Notes: generated from the letters alone by a model not told the origin. Shown: positions 9,603 through 20,876, numbered from the stretch's first letter. The stretch is DNA of 64,000 bases from Candidatus Zhuqueibacterota bacterium (GCA_014728085.1 WJMF01000224.1:1-64000), one strand, 5' to 3'. Made by a program: numbers and translations.

Positions 9603-10400
9603 CTAGTAGGGGATTTGATAGACCAGACTTTTAATCTCTTTGAATTCATTTAACCCCGTCTCCAGCGACTGCTTTTCCGGCACGTTTTTCAGCTCCTTCC
9701 TGATGAGCTGATAGCGTTCACGGGTGGGCGGATGTGTATAGAGGAGCAACCTGAAATTTTCGGGTTGCTCTGCTTCCAGCAGATAGCATTTTCGAATAAA
9801 ACGACCATATTCAGCAGGGTCATAATTCGCCTTCCAGCAATACTGAATTGCTTTTTTGTCGGCCAGAGACTCGTACTCTTTTGGGTAATCCAGAATAGTT
9901 GCTTCAGTATATAGATTGCGAATAAGGTGCGAGGCGATCTCGGGATTTTCACCGACAACACTCTGAGCGGCCAACGCATAAGCATACTTTTGCGACAAGC
10001 GATCTACACCATGCCGGTGGGCGATATGTGCTATTTCATGCGCGATAATACCGGCAACCTGCGCCGTGTTTTCAGCCTGATCTAAAATTCCCCGAAAAAG
10101 ATAAACATGCCCTCCCGGCAGAGAAAAGTGGCATACATCCGGTTCGTTGATTACATAGACCGTATAGGTCAATCCATCCCATTCAGAAACATGGCCGATT
10201 TCTTTTGCCAGCCTGTTGACAAAGTCATTGATTTTCATGTTGCGGATCAGTTTGAATCGCCGCGCATTTTCAATGACCATTTGTTTTCCAAGCGACATCT
10301 CTTCATCAAAGGTCACAAATGTCAGAGAATTTTGTTTGGGAGCATTGCTGCATGCGCTAAAAAGCGTCATGAACAGTATAATGACGATTAATTTTTTCAT
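9603..10400 (-). CDS. M48-family metalloprotease lipoprotein
   Basis: 265 aa. The start is placed at the ATG at 10400, because the longer frame adds ten residues before a clean lipoprotein signal (MKKLIVIILFMTLFSAC, lipobox Cys17). The zinc motif HEIAH lies at residues 121-125 (AGIIAHEIAHIAHRHGVD), and the third ligand is the Glu of YESLADKKAIQY, as in M48 enzymes of the YcaL/LoiP/BepA type. A periplasmic, membrane-tethered protease for envelope quality control is the natural reading. It starts 2 bases after the ligA stop and is probably co-transcribed with ligA. No TPR domain is present, unlike BepA. Confidence 0.87.
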   Translation of the reverse strand: MKKLIVIILFMTLFSACSNAPKQNSLTFVTFDEEMSLGKQMVIENARRFKLIRNMKINDFVNRLAKEIGHVSEWDGLTYTVYVINEPDVCHFSLPGGHVYLFRGILDQAENTAQVAGIIAHEIAHIAHRHGVDRLSQKYAYALAAQSVVGENPEIASHLIRNLYTEATILDYPKEYESLADKKAIQYCWKANYDPAEYGRFIRKCYLLEAEQPENFRLLLYTHPPTRERYQLIRKELKNVPEKQSLETGLNEFKEIKSLVYQIPY

Positions 10401-10402
10401 GT

Positions 10403-12451
<2,049 letters not shown>

Positions 12452-14620
12452 TTATTGTTCTGATGATGACAGGGTCATCTCTTTGAGCAGGTTTTCCGCA
12501 CCGTCAAATTTTTTCATCAGCCATAAGACATATCGAATGTCTACACAAATTGACCGTGTCATGGGTTCGTCGAAAATATAATCAGCAACGATACTTTCAT
12601 AGTTACCGTCGAAGAGCAATCCTATCAACTCTCCCTGTTTGTTAAGAACAGGGCTTCCGCTGTTTCCCCCTGTGGTATCAAGGGTTGTCAAAAAATTGAC
12701 GTGCATTTTATCGGTTTTGGTGTCCCGATAAGGGGCAAAATCAGCAGTGCGTATCAGGCCGAGCAATTTTTCAGGTACATCGAAAGGATCATCACCGCTA
12801 TATTTCTGTAAAATTCCGTCGGTGCTGGTAAAATAGTCACATTCAACAGCGTCTCTGGGCGAATATCCTTTTACATACCCATAGGTTAACCGTATGGTAC
12901 CATTTGCGTCAGGATACATGTTTGTACTCTGCCACTCGGCCAGAGCACGGATGTATTGAGGCCGCAGGGCTGTTATGCTACCGTCAAATTCTTTATCCTT
13001 TTCGTCAAGAGGGTCGAGTTCTTTTTTCAGGGCTTGTGCAAAAACGATTGCCGGATCATTTTCAAACGCTTCCGGCTTTACCGATAGATCAAAGACTTTT
13101 TCTCTTCCCTCCAAAGTGGTGAGCATGCTGTTTTTATAGAGATTTTCTATATACTCTTGTTCGTCTTTGCGTTTTTCAGTTCCGCTTTGACCGGAAGCAA
13201 TCGCTTCAATTGTTTTAATGCGCTGGTCTTCCGGCAATTCATGCGCAAGGCTGAAAAACAGAGCCAATGCCCGCATTTCGGTCTCGGCGTCATAATTGCG
13301 AAAAGAATATTTCAGGCGTTTGAGCGATCTCTGCATATCTTTATCGCCATAACCGGGTTTTCGTTCCAGTTCGGGCTTTTCCTTTTCTTCAAACCAGGTC
13401 ACAGCCCGTTGCGCACTTGCCAAAACAGAGCTGGCGATTCTCAACCAGTATCCGAAATAGCGCTTTTGCTCATAGGCCATCAATTCCTGGTATTGTTTTT
13501 CAATTTCAGGCAGGATATGTCCGTATTTGGATTTTGCTTCCGGTGTTTTTTCCAGGTAGGAGGTGAATGATTTTTCAAACAGCTTTTTTTGCTGTAACAG
13601 ATTGGTACGCCGGAGCCCGTCGTATTGTCCCGTGCTGTTTTTTAACGAGTTGTTCAGTCCGCTCAGCCGTGAAGCCAGTTTAATCTCCACTTTGGGGTCT
13701 TCTTTTGAGCGTTTTTCCAGTAAATTGATGTATTTTTTCAGCATGTCAATACGCCATGGATAATAAAAGGATTGACGATACTCGATATCAAAGGAAGTGC
13801 GATAACGCGCAGTCCCTCCCGGAAACCCCAGGACCATTACGAAATCGTTTTCCCTATAGCCGTCATCTGAAACAGTTAACCATCTTTTTGGCTGAAAAGG
13901 AACATTTTTTTCTGATGGTTCTGCCGGTTTCCCGTCCGGGCCAACATAGGCGCGTAAAAAGGCGTAATCACCCGTATGTCGGGGCCACTCGAAATTATCA
14001 ATATCTCCACCGAATTTACCGATACTCTGTGGAGGGGCGTAAACAAGCCTGACGTCCTGTATGCGGGTAAATATATATTTAACATACCACATACCGGAAT
14101 TCATCGATGCCACACGCGCAGATATGGTCGTATCCTCTTCTGCCTCTTTTACGATTTTTTTGATATTCTTTTCGATCTGATCGTGCCGTTCCTTTGCTGA
14201 ATTTGTCTTTTCGGTTCCTTCAAGGACCTCTTTGGTTACATCTTTAAAATTTTGCAGAATATAGACGTTGGTTCCAAAAGTAGGCAATTCTTCTTCGTAA
14301 GAGGCGGCCAGAAAGCCGTTTTCGAGGAGGTTGTTTTCTTCTGTGCTGTTGCGCTGAATGGCACCGTATGCACAGTGATGGTTGGTGACGATAAGACCGT
14401 TGGGGGATACAAAAGAAGCGGTACAGCCACCGAGACTGATAACGGCAGCTGAGACACCACCGTTGGTACGGTTCCAGAGAGAATCGGAGGGTATTTGCAG
14501 TCCTTTTTCTTCAAGATTCAGGTTTGGGATTTGATCGATCAGGTACATACCTTCGTCTGCATAGAGAAATTGGACCATCAGAAGGGAAAGGACATAAATA
14601 AGGATAGTTGTTTTTTTCAT
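12452..14620 (-). CDS. S46-family dipeptidyl-peptidase, probably DPP7-type
   Basis: 722 aa, the usual S46 size, with a signal peptide (residues 1-21, ending QFLYA). The chymotrypsin-like triad is visible: His in LIVTNHHCAYG (about residue 82), Asp in the FEWPRHTGDYAF segment, and Ser654 in TTGGNSGSPV. The S1 specificity position lies in LLFDGNYES: Gly (about residue 672) is found in DPP7-type enzymes, which prefer hydrophobic P1 residues, whereas Arg marks DPP11 (Asp/Glu). This assignment rests on family knowledge plus the visible Gly. The enzyme removes dipeptides in the periplasm and points to peptide fermentation or scavenging. The proline dehydrogenase on the same strand fits amino-acid use. 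Confidence 0.92.
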   Translation of the reverse strand: MKKTTILIYVLSLLMVQFLYADEGMYLIDQIPNLNLEEKGLQIPSDSLWNRTNGGVSAAVISLGGCTASFVSPNGLIVTNHHCAYGAIQRNSTEENNLLENGFLAASYEEELPTFGTNVYILQNFKDVTKEVLEGTEKTNSAKERHDQIEKNIKKIVKEAEEDTTISARVASMNSGMWYVKYIFTRIQDVRLVYAPPQSIGKFGGDIDNFEWPRHTGDYAFLRAYVGPDGKPAEPSEKNVPFQPKRWLTVSDDGYRENDFVMVLGFPGGTARYRTSFDIEYRQSFYYPWRIDMLKKYINLLEKRSKEDPKVEIKLASRLSGLNNSLKNSTGQYDGLRRTNLLQQKKLFEKSFTSYLEKTPEAKSKYGHILPEIEKQYQELMAYEQKRYFGYWLRIASSVLASAQRAVTWFEEKEKPELERKPGYGDKDMQRSLKRLKYSFRNYDAETEMRALALFFSLAHELPEDQRIKTIEAIASGQSGTEKRKDEQEYIENLYKNSMLTTLEGREKVFDLSVKPEAFENDPAIVFAQALKKELDPLDEKDKEFDGSITALRPQYIRALAEWQSTNMYPDANGTIRLTYGYVKGYSPRDAVECDYFTSTDGILQKYSGDDPFDVPEKLLGLIRTADFAPYRDTKTDKMHVNFLTTLDTTGGNSGSPVLNKQGELIGLLFDGNYESIVADYIFDEPMTRSICVDIRYVLWLMKKFDGAENLLKEMTLSSSEQ

Positions 14621-14650
14621 GTTGAGTTCCTTTATGCTTAAAGTGTTGTT

Positions 14651-15550
14651 TTATTTAATGCCGAAAAAGGCTTTGGCGACGTATAGCGCTATTTTAGGAT
14701 TTTCCTTGAGTCGCCGCATACAATAGGGATGCCACTGTTTGCCATAGGGAACGTAAATGCGCATGCGGTGCCCTTCTTTGACCAGGATATCGCGCAATTC
14801 TTCATCGACTCCCAGCAACATTTGAAATTCATACTGGTCTTTTTCAAGGTTGAGTTTATGAATTGTTTTTAGCCCGTGCCAGGTTACTCTTTCATCATGG
14901 GTGGCGATTCCAACGTAGGAGCCGGCACTGAGCGCTTCTTCAATTAAGAGTGCAAAATTGTCGTTTACGGTTTGCGGATCCTTGTAGGCGATTTTTCTCG
15001 GCTCCACATAGATTCCCTTACAGAGACGAAAGTTGGTGCGGGTTTTTACCAACTGTTTTACATCGTCCAGGCTTCGCCGCAGGTACGCCTGGAGGACAAT
15101 CCCGGTGTTATCATATTCTTTTTGCAAGCGCAGAAAAACATCGATGGTTTTAGCGGTAACGCTCGCGTCTTCCATGTCTATGCGCACAAAATTGTTATAA
15201 TGTTTTGCTTTGTCGATAATTTTTTTCAGGTTTTCATAGCAATAATCCGTATCGATCAACATACCCAGTTGGGTCGGTTTTACGGATATATTGCAATTCA
15301 GTTTTTCTTTATCGATACGTTCGAGCACATCAAAGTACTCTTGAACCGCCTCTTCGCATTCCTCCTTTTTATGTGAACTTTCACCGAGCACATCCATCGT
15401 TGCCACCATTCCTTTATCATTCAGTGTCTTGACGGTAGAGACTGAATCTTCCAGTTTTGAACCGGCGACATATTTCTTGGAGACCATCCAGACGATTGGT
15501 TTGGGGATAAGGGGCATCACGGTAATGATTAATTTGTTAACCAAAGACAT
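14651..15550 (-). CDS. Proline dehydrogenase (monofunctional)
   Basis: 299 aa from ATG 15550, which has AGGAC 8 bases upstream. The longer frame uses TTG and runs through the promoter. FAD-barrel motifs are present: VRIDMEDASVT, QAYLRRSLDDVKQL, FRLCKGIYVEP, ATHDERV and YVPYGKQWHPYCMRRLKENP. The enzyme oxidises proline to pyrroline-5-carboxylate and feeds electrons to quinone. No P5C dehydrogenase gene lies next to it. It follows the S46 peptidase region in the direction of transcription and may share a role in peptide catabolism. Confidence 0.9.
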   Translation of the reverse strand: MSLVNKLIITVMPLIPKPIVWMVSKKYVAGSKLEDSVSTVKTLNDKGMVATMDVLGESSHKKEECEEAVQEYFDVLERIDKEKLNCNISVKPTQLGMLIDTDYCYENLKKIIDKAKHYNNFVRIDMEDASVTAKTIDVFLRLQKEYDNTGIVLQAYLRRSLDDVKQLVKTRTNFRLCKGIYVEPRKIAYKDPQTVNDNFALLIEEALSAGSYVGIATHDERVTWHGLKTIHKLNLEKDQYEFQMLLGVDEELRDILVKEGHRMRIYVPYGKQWHPYCMRRLKENPKIALYVAKAFFGIK

Positions 15551-15603
15551 GGCGGTTGTCCTTTCATCATTTTTGAGTTTTATGTTATGATAAAATCCTA
15601 TGC

Positions 15604-15632
15604 AAAATAAATTTTTTACCAAAAAGAGTCAA
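15604..15632 (-). promoter_or_regulatory. Sigma-70-like promoter for proline dehydrogenase
   Basis: On the minus strand TTGACT (15632-15627) is followed after 17 bases by TATTTT (15609-15604), about 55 bases upstream of ATG 15550. It supports that start over the longer frame. Confidence 0.6.
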
Positions 15633-15675
15633 GTTTAAAGGTAAAAGTGGCTTTGGTGAGGGATGAAACTTTTGG

Positions 15676-15704
15676 TTGATTTTATTGTTATATTCGATTA
15701 TATT
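15676..15704 (+). promoter_or_regulatory. Sigma-70-like promoter for parA
   Basis: TTGATT (15676-15681), 17-base spacer, TATATT (15699-15704). The transcript would begin near 15711, just ahead of the GGAGG at 15725. It lies inside the longest possible parA frame, arguing that translation starts at ATG 15741. Confidence 0.6.
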
Positions 15705-15740
15705 ATTTTACTTTGGATGAAAACGGAGGTTGCTGGCGCA

Positions 15741-16520
15741 ATGGGAAAAGTGATTGCCATCGCAAATCAAAAGGGGGGAGTTGGTAAAACCACGACAGCG
15801 GTTAATCTGGCATCTTGCCTGGCGGTAGCGGAATATCCAACCCTGTTAATTGATATGGATCCTCAGGCAAACAGCACCAGCGGATTGGGTTTTGATTCCC
15901 GCAAGTTGAAAAAAACGATCTACGATGTGGTTATCAATGAAGAACAAGTCGGTAATGGGGTTATTGATACAGACCTTGAATATTTAAAATTGTTGCCCTC
16001 AAGTATCAATTTGGTCGGTGCGGAAATTGAGTTGGTGTCTACAATATCTCGTGAATATAGATTAAACAGAGCCCTGGAAACCATCCGCGATCAATACAAA
16101 TTTATTTTGATCGATTGTCCTCCTTCGCTCGGATTGTTGACCATTAATGCCTTAACCGCTTCTGATTCGGTCCTTATTCCGATACAATGTGAATATTACG
16201 CCCTGGAGGGATTGGGACAGCTTTTGAATACCATCAGGCTGGTGCAAAAACATCTTAACAAAAATCTGGATGTTGAGGGCGTGTTGTTGACAATGTACGA
16301 CAGCCGTCTCAATTTGTCTCGTCAGGTTGCTGAAGATGTGCGGCGTTATTTTGACGGGCGTGTTTTTGATTCTGTGGTCAGTCGCAATGTTCGTTTGTCC
16401 GAAGCTCCCAGTTTTGGAAAACCTATTATCTTATATGACGCTGTTTCAACAGGGTCTGAAAATTATATGAGTTTGGCTGAGGAAATAATAAAAAATGGTG
16501 AACAAGAAAGCTCTCGGTAG
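15741..16520 (+). CDS. parA: Chromosome-partitioning ATPase ParA (Soj)
   Basis: 259 aa from ATG 15741, with GGAGG 11 bases upstream and the usual family N-terminus MGKVIAIANQKGGVGKTTT. Deviant Walker A KGGVGKTT, switch segment LLIDMDPQANSTSGLG, and FILIDCPPSLG (Walker B) are all intact. It binds ATP and DNA and moves ParB-parS complexes. Its end overlaps parB by 26 bases. The downstream M23 peptidase and bactofilin suggest coupling of origin segregation to cell-envelope landmarks. Confidence 0.96.
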   Translation: MGKVIAIANQKGGVGKTTTAVNLASCLAVAEYPTLLIDMDPQANSTSGLGFDSRKLKKTIYDVVINEEQVGNGVIDTDLEYLKLLPSSINLVGAEIELVSTISREYRLNRALETIRDQYKFILIDCPPSLGLLTINALTASDSVLIPIQCEYYALEGLGQLLNTIRLVQKHLNKNLDVEGVLLTMYDSRLNLSRQVAEDVRRYFDGRVFDSVVSRNVRLSEAPSFGKPIILYDAVSTGSENYMSLAEEIIKNGEQESSR

Positions 16521-17358
16521 AGGATTGGGAGCTCTATTACCCGATGATTCCGATCAAAAACAAACTGCCGGCAGGATAGAGTTTGTTAAGGTTTCCACGA
16601 TTTCCCCAAACCCCTTTCAACCGCGCGAGAATTTCGACCCAGAGACGCTACAAGAACTTAAAAACTCTATCCGTGAAAATGGTGTTGTCCAACCTGTAAC
16701 GGTTCGCATGTTTGGTGATGGCTACCAATTGATCGCCGGAGAACGCCGGTTGCGAGCGGTACGTGATTTGGGATTGCCGGAGATTCCAGCTTATATTCTC
16801 GATGTTTCCTCGGATGAAGAGATGCTGGAGCTAGCCATTGTTGAAAACATTCATCGCGAGGATTTGAATCCTATAGATATTGCTCAGGGATATCGTCGCT
16901 TGATCGATGAATGTAAACTAACCCAGGAGCAGGTTGCTGAAAAGGTTGGAAAAGACCGTACGACCGTAACCAATTTTTTAAGATTGTTAAAGTTGCCCCG
17001 GCGCGTACAAACCAGTATGTCGAATAAAGATTTATCGATGGGTCATGCCCGTGCATTGCTGGCATTGCCGTCCGCTGAAAAACAGATAGAAGCATTACAA
17101 CAAATTACCAAAAAAAGATTATCCGTACGTCAGGTCGAGCAGCTGGTTCGCAAAATGACAGAGCCCAAAACGCCGGGTAAGGCTAAAAACGAGACGGTAA
17201 ATTATTACGTCGAAGATGTCGAGAACAAGTTGCGCCAGCGTCTGGCTACCAAAGTGGCGATCAAACCCAGATCCAAGGGCGGAACGGTAGAAATCGCCTA
17301 TTTTTCCGATGACGATCTGGAACGGCTGGTTTCTCTTATGTGCAATAACTCTGAATGA
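16495..17358 (+). CDS. parB: Chromosome-partitioning protein ParB (Spo0J)
   Basis: 287 aa. The family N-terminus MVNKKALGRGLGALLP, which contacts ParA, fixes the start. The CTPase motifs follow: NPFQPRENFD, then GERRLRAVRDLGLPEIP and IVENIHREDLNPIDIAQGY. A helix-turn-helix (TQEQVAEKVGKDRTTVTNFLRLL) and a C-terminal dimer domain complete it. It loads on parS sites and slides as a CTP-dependent clamp. It overlaps parA by 26 bases and the next gene by 4 (ATGA). No full parS consensus was found in the window. Confidence 0.95.
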   Translation: MVNKKALGRGLGALLPDDSDQKQTAGRIEFVKVSTISPNPFQPRENFDPETLQELKNSIRENGVVQPVTVRMFGDGYQLIAGERRLRAVRDLGLPEIPAYILDVSSDEEMLELAIVENIHREDLNPIDIAQGYRRLIDECKLTQEQVAEKVGKDRTTVTNFLRLLKLPRRVQTSMSNKDLSMGHARALLALPSAEKQIEALQQITKKRLSVRQVEQLVRKMTEPKTPGKAKNETVNYYVEDVENKLRQRLATKVAIKPRSKGGTVEIAYFSDDDLERLVSLMCNNSE

Positions 17359-18245
17359 AGATGCTGTTAAAAAAATCCAAACACCGCAAATTTTTTCAAA
17401 TTTTGATTATTCCGGATGATCAAGCCGAACCTCGCACATTTTCTGTTGCGGTTAGAAAAATGCGGCTCTATAAGATACTCGCCGTTGTTCTCGCCCTGCA
17501 TCTGGTCGTTGGTTTGATTTCCTATTATTTTTTGTTTCACACCATGTCGCGGAACAAGGAGCTCGTCAGATTGAACCACCAGCTCAACAAGGACAACCAC
17601 AAAGTATATCAACTCCTGGAACAAGCGGAAGCTTTAGAGATCGATCAGGCCAAAATCCGGGCTGCATTGGGATTGGAAAATCAGCTGGATGTGGAAGGAA
17701 GTGCCCGTGACAATGTAACCGTATATCGGAACCTCGTGCCCCGTTCAACGCCTTCTCCGGTTCAGGTGGAGCAGGCAGGGGTTGATCTCAAGGATAAGCT
17801 CGGTTTTTTGCAGCGGTCAAAATCAACTATTCATGATTATGTCGCCAGTGTTCCCACCTATCTTCCGGTTGAAGGCGTTTTGACCAGTGATTTCAAATCT
17901 ATTTATTCTTTTGAGAAAGCATCACACCGGGGAATCGATATTGCAGCTCCGAGCGGTACCTTTGTGAGGGCCTCGGCTGATGGAGTGGTGGTCTTTGCCG
18001 GCTGGACATATGATTTGGGTAATTTGTTGGTTTTGTATCATGGAAATGGATTTTTTACCTATTACGGACATAATCAGCGGCTGTTGTTGCAGCGAAGTGA
18101 TATCGCAAAAAAGGGGGAACCCATTGCTCTGCTTGGTAACACAGGAATAAGCTCTGCGCCTCATCTCCATTTTGAAATGTGGAAGGATGGTGAGCCGCTG
18201 GATCCCAAGGAATATATTTTAGCCTTTTCAAAAATTAAATCATAA
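17355..18245 (+). CDS. M23 (LytM-type) peptidoglycan endopeptidase, membrane-anchored
   Basis: 296 aa. The start overlaps the parB stop (ATGA). Basic residues precede one transmembrane helix (about 37-56, ILAVVLALHLVVGLISYYF), then a coiled coil (about 60-100). The M23 domain lies near 190-290: HRGIDIAAPSGT supplies the first His/Asp ligands and SSAPHLHFEMW the HxH, so the zinc site looks complete and catalytically competent. It should cut peptide crosslinks in the periplasm. The bactofilin 9 bases downstream is a frequent partner: bactofilin/M23 pairs shape cells in Helicobacter, Caulobacter and others. This context points to cell shape rather than autolysis. Confidence 0.92.
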   Translation: MKMLLKKSKHRKFFQILIIPDDQAEPRTFSVAVRKMRLYKILAVVLALHLVVGLISYYFLFHTMSRNKELVRLNHQLNKDNHKVYQLLEQAEALEIDQAKIRAALGLENQLDVEGSARDNVTVYRNLVPRSTPSPVQVEQAGVDLKDKLGFLQRSKSTIHDYVASVPTYLPVEGVLTSDFKSIYSFEKASHRGIDIAAPSGTFVRASADGVVVFAGWTYDLGNLLVLYHGNGFFTYYGHNQRLLLQRSDIAKKGEPIALLGNTGISSAPHLHFEMWKDGEPLDPKEYILAFSKIKS

Positions 18246-18254
18246 TGGATAGAC

Positions 18255-18668
18255 ATGCTTGGAAAAAATGATATGAAAAGTTCGGAAAAAAATGCTGACC
18301 TCAATACCATTCTTGGCAAAGGAACTGTGTTTGAGGGTAACATTCGCCTGGAGCACAGTCTTCGGGTCGATGGTGTGGTCAAGGGCGACGTGGATACCAC
18401 TGATACCCTGGTGATCGGTAAAGACGGGCAGGTAATCGGAAATATTAAAGTTAAAAGTCTGATACTCGGCGGCAAACTAAAGGGCAATGCCCGCGTATCG
18501 GATATTATCGTGCTGGAAAGCAAATCTGAATTCAATGGTGAAATGATTACCGGCAAGCTGATTATCGACGAGGGCGCCATTTTCGAAGGCAAGTGCTCCA
18601 TGGGACAGGCGGATGAAAATCCGGCAGAAAAAAACATACAAAACAATATGTCGTCCGAAGAGCAATAA
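18255..18668 (+). CDS. Bactofilin (DUF583)
   Basis: 137 aa. The central beta-helix (about 20-112) shows the repetitive glycine/valine pattern VDGVVKGDVDTTDTLVIGKDG and IKVKSLILGGKLKGN. Short polar tails lie at both ends, with no transmembrane segment. Bactofilins polymerise without nucleotides at the inner membrane and place cell-wall enzymes; some also organise ParABS. Its position after parAB and an M23 peptidase fits both roles. It is followed 6 bases later by atpZ, so the morphogenesis block and the ATP synthase operon are probably one transcript. Confidence 0.94.
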   Translation: MLGKNDMKSSEKNADLNTILGKGTVFEGNIRLEHSLRVDGVVKGDVDTTDTLVIGKDGQVIGNIKVKSLILGGKLKGNARVSDIIVLESKSEFNGEMITGKLIIDEGAIFEGKCSMGQADENPAEKNIQNNMSSEEQ

Positions 18669-18674
18669 CGATAT

Positions 18675-18896
18675 ATGCCATCTTGGTTCGGGGATATTGG
18701 TCCCTATTTAAATTTGGGTTTTCAATTCGCCATTGCGGTCTGCCTGGGCGTTGCGTTGGGATACTGGCTTGATATGCGACTGAATACACTGCCGCTCTTT
18801 ATCATTCTCGGATTGTTATTAGGAGGTGCATCAGGATTTCTAACCCTTTATCGAAAAGTATATCCGGACCGGAATAAAGAAAAGAATGAGAAATAA
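18675..18896 (+). CDS. atpZ: AtpZ/AtpQ-like F0 assembly subunit
   Basis: 73 aa with two hydrophobic segments (about 10-32 and 38-62; FAIAVCLGVALGYWLDMRL, then LFIILGLLLGGASGFLTLYR), the ATPase gene-1 family pattern. Such proteins precede F-type ATP synthase operons and are proposed to assist c-ring/F0 assembly or metal transport with AtpI. The last 11 bases overlap the next gene. Confidence 0.85.
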   Translation: MPSWFGDIGPYLNLGFQFAIAVCLGVALGYWLDMRLNTLPLFIILGLLLGGASGFLTLYRKVYPDRNKEKNEK

Positions 18897-19314
18897 TCAA
18901 AGCAGTTTAATAAGACTCGTATTTTTTACTCTCCTGGTTTACGCTTTTGTTTTCATCATCGCACTTGTGTCAAGCAGTAAAAATATGGTTATATCCATTA
19001 CTTTAGGATATGTCCTGGGTCTTTTGTACATTGTTAGTGGCTATTTGTCGATTCGCCGGGCGTTTAAGAAGAAACAGACTCTGTTCTTAATCGTTATCCT
19101 GGGCGGTATAGCCATTCGATTCATTCTGTTCGCTTTTGTTTTGTTCATGCTTGTACAGTTCACTGAATATTCTGTAGCAGGGTTTATATTTTCATTTTTT
19201 CTCTTTTATCTATTCCTGCAAATCCAGGAGATCAGATTTGTCAACAGTGAATTAAAGAGCTGGAAAGGTGATGCTAAAACTGGGTATAAACCGGATGGTG
19301 GAGGAACACGATAA
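18886..19314 (+). CDS. atpI: AtpI-like membrane protein
   Basis: 142 aa with about four transmembrane helices, at roughly 10-28, 33-52, 65-83 and 86-110. Sequence similarity to any one family is weak by eye, so the name rests on topology and on its place between atpZ and atpB. AtpI helps c-ring assembly in other bacteria. Start ATG overlaps atpZ and its end overlaps the atpB reading frame by about 44 bases. Confidence 0.75.
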   Translation: MRNNQSSLIRLVFFTLLVYAFVFIIALVSSSKNMVISITLGYVLGLLYIVSGYLSIRRAFKKKQTLFLIVILGGIAIRFILFAFVLFMLVQFTEYSVAGFIFSFFLFYLFLQIQEIRFVNSELKSWKGDAKTGYKPDGGGTR

Positions 19315-20089
19315 TGCACAGCATGTTGCTGAGCATGGTGTTGCAGATTCCGATTTTATCATGCACCATCTTCTTCAGCAACCCGTTATCAAGCTCCCCA
19401 CGGTGTTCGGTATTGATTTGACCATTACCAACCATGTTGTGATGATGTGGGTGGCTTGTGCTCTGCTCATTTTGGCCTTTGCAGTTACATTCAGGACAAA
19501 CACAATTGTGCCTACGGGATTTGCCAATTTGTTGGAGGCATTTGTTGAATATTTACGAAATGATATTATACTACCTAATCTTGGCGAGAATGGAAAACAG
19601 TATGCGCCCTATTTGTTAAACGCCTTTTTTTTCATTCTTCTCTGCAATCTTTTGGGGCTGGTTCCCTTCGGCTCTACCGCAACCGGAAATATCAGCGTCA
19701 CCGCAGGTCTCGCCCTACTCACCCTAATGGTCGGTCAATATGCGGGTATCCGTACGCATGGATGTCTGGGATATCTGAAAACCTTTATTCCCCCCGGTAC
19801 GCCTTTTTTTGTTCAAATCATTCTGGTGCCGGTTGAAATTTTGGGTCTGTTGACCAAACATTTTGCTTTGGCGATACGGCTGTTTGCCAACATGATGGCC
19901 GGGCACATCACAATTCTTGCGTTGATGATGATCATCTTTATCTTTAAAAACTGGCTGGCATCTGTTTTTCCCCTCTTTATTATGATTTTTTCAGCACTCC
20001 TGGAAATACTGATTTCATTTATACAGGCTTATGTATTTACTATCTTATCCGCGATCTTTATCGGGCGGGCAATATCAGAGGAGCATTAA
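19271..20089 (+). CDS. atpB: ATP synthase F0 subunit a
   Basis: About 272 aa. Membrane helices run from about 50 to the end. The essential Arg lies in FALAIRLFANMMAGHITILAL, and downstream polar residues (LEILISFIQAYVFTILSAIFIG) form the ion half-channel helix. The start is uncertain: GTG 19268, ATG 19271 and ATG 19295 are all in frame, and none has an ideally spaced ribosome site. The overlap with atpI suggests translational coupling. ATG 19271 is chosen as the nearest to GGAAAGG. It conducts protons past the c-ring. Confidence 0.93.
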   Translation: MLKLGINRMVEEHDNAQHVAEHGVADSDFIMHHLLQQPVIKLPTVFGIDLTITNHVVMMWVACALLILAFAVTFRTNTIVPTGFANLLEAFVEYLRNDIILPNLGENGKQYAPYLLNAFFFILLCNLLGLVPFGSTATGNISVTAGLALLTLMVGQYAGIRTHGCLGYLKTFIPPGTPFFVQIILVPVEILGLLTKHFALAIRLFANMMAGHITILALMMIIFIFKNWLASVFPLFIMIFSALLEILISFIQAYVFTILSAIFIGRAISEEH

Positions 20090-20138
20090 AAGTTAAAAAG
20101 TAATATCGACCTTAAAAAAATTTTTACAAGGAGGGTAA

Positions 20139-20366
20139 ATGGACGCTCAAGGAGTAGCTTATGTAACAGCTGGTATTGGAGCTGCCGCGGTCACCTTTGC
20201 CGCTGCATTTGGGATCAGTAAACTGGCACGTGCGGGCATACAGGGTATCGCACGTCAACCCGAGGCCGCCGGTGATATCCGCGGGGCTATCATCATTACT
20301 GCGGCAATGATTGAGGGTGTTGCCCTGTTGTCAGCCGCTATATGTTTTCTGTTGGCTATAAAATAA
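20139..20366 (+). CDS. atpE: ATP synthase F0 subunit c
   Basis: 75 aa, a two-helix hairpin with the RQPEA loop (GIQGIARQPEAAGDIRG). The ion-carrying carboxylate is Glu in AAMIEGVALL. The Glu is followed by Gly rather than Ser/Thr, and the first helix lacks the Gln of sodium-type rings, so a proton-binding site is favoured (inference). GGAGGG lies just ahead of the ATG. Confidence 0.97.
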   Translation: MDAQGVAYVTAGIGAAAVTFAAAFGISKLARAGIQGIARQPEAAGDIRGAIIITAAMIEGVALLSAAICFLLAIK

Positions 20367-20381
20367 ACCAGGCAGGAGAAA

Positions 20382-20876
20382 ATGGAATTACTAACACCCA
20401 GCGGTGGCACAATTTTTTGGACCATTGTAACCTTTTCAGGGCTTTTGTTTATTCTTTACAAAATCGGCTGGCGGCCGCTTTTACAAATGCTGACAGAGCG
20501 GGAAAAAAAAATCAGGGATTCTCTGGAGCAGGCAGAAAAAGCACAATCAGAAGCAGAGAAAATGATACAACAACAGCAGATGCTGATTCAGGAAGCGAAA
20601 CAGGAAGCGCAGGCGATTATTGCAGCCGGCAAAAAATCTGCAGAGAAAGCCAAAGAAGAGATTACTCAGATGGCCCGCCAGGAAGCGGATCAGATGATTG
20701 AAAAGGCGAATGTGGAAATCGAAAAGAGCCGCAACAAGGCTGTTGACGAGATTCGAAATATCGTTGTTGAATTGTCGCTTAGTGCTACCGCCAAGATAAT
20801 CGAAAGCTCATTATCAAAGAAAGAACACCAAAAGCTGGTTCGGGAATCCATAAATGATTTGGGTAAATTAATTTGA
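20382..20876 (+). CDS. atpF: ATP synthase F0 subunit b
   Basis: 164 aa. One N-terminal membrane helix (GGTIFWTIVTFSGLLFILYK) leads to GWRPLLQMLTEREKKI and a long right-handed coiled coil that forms the peripheral stalk. GCAGGAG precedes the ATG by 5-6 bases. The stop overlaps the atpH start (TTGA). Confidence 0.96.
   Translation: MELLTPSGGTIFWTIVTFSGLLFILYKIGWRPLLQMLTEREKKIRDSLEQAEKAQSEAEKMIQQQQMLIQEAKQEAQAIIAAGKKSAEKAKEEITQMARQEADQMIEKANVEIEKSRNKAVDEIRNIVVELSLSATAKIIESSLSKKEHQKLVRESINDLGKLI

Noticed and set aside
15663-15740. 26-residue N-terminal extension of ParA
   Set aside because: It overlaps the promoter boxes at 15676-15704, has no ribosome site, and is absent from the ParA family pattern.
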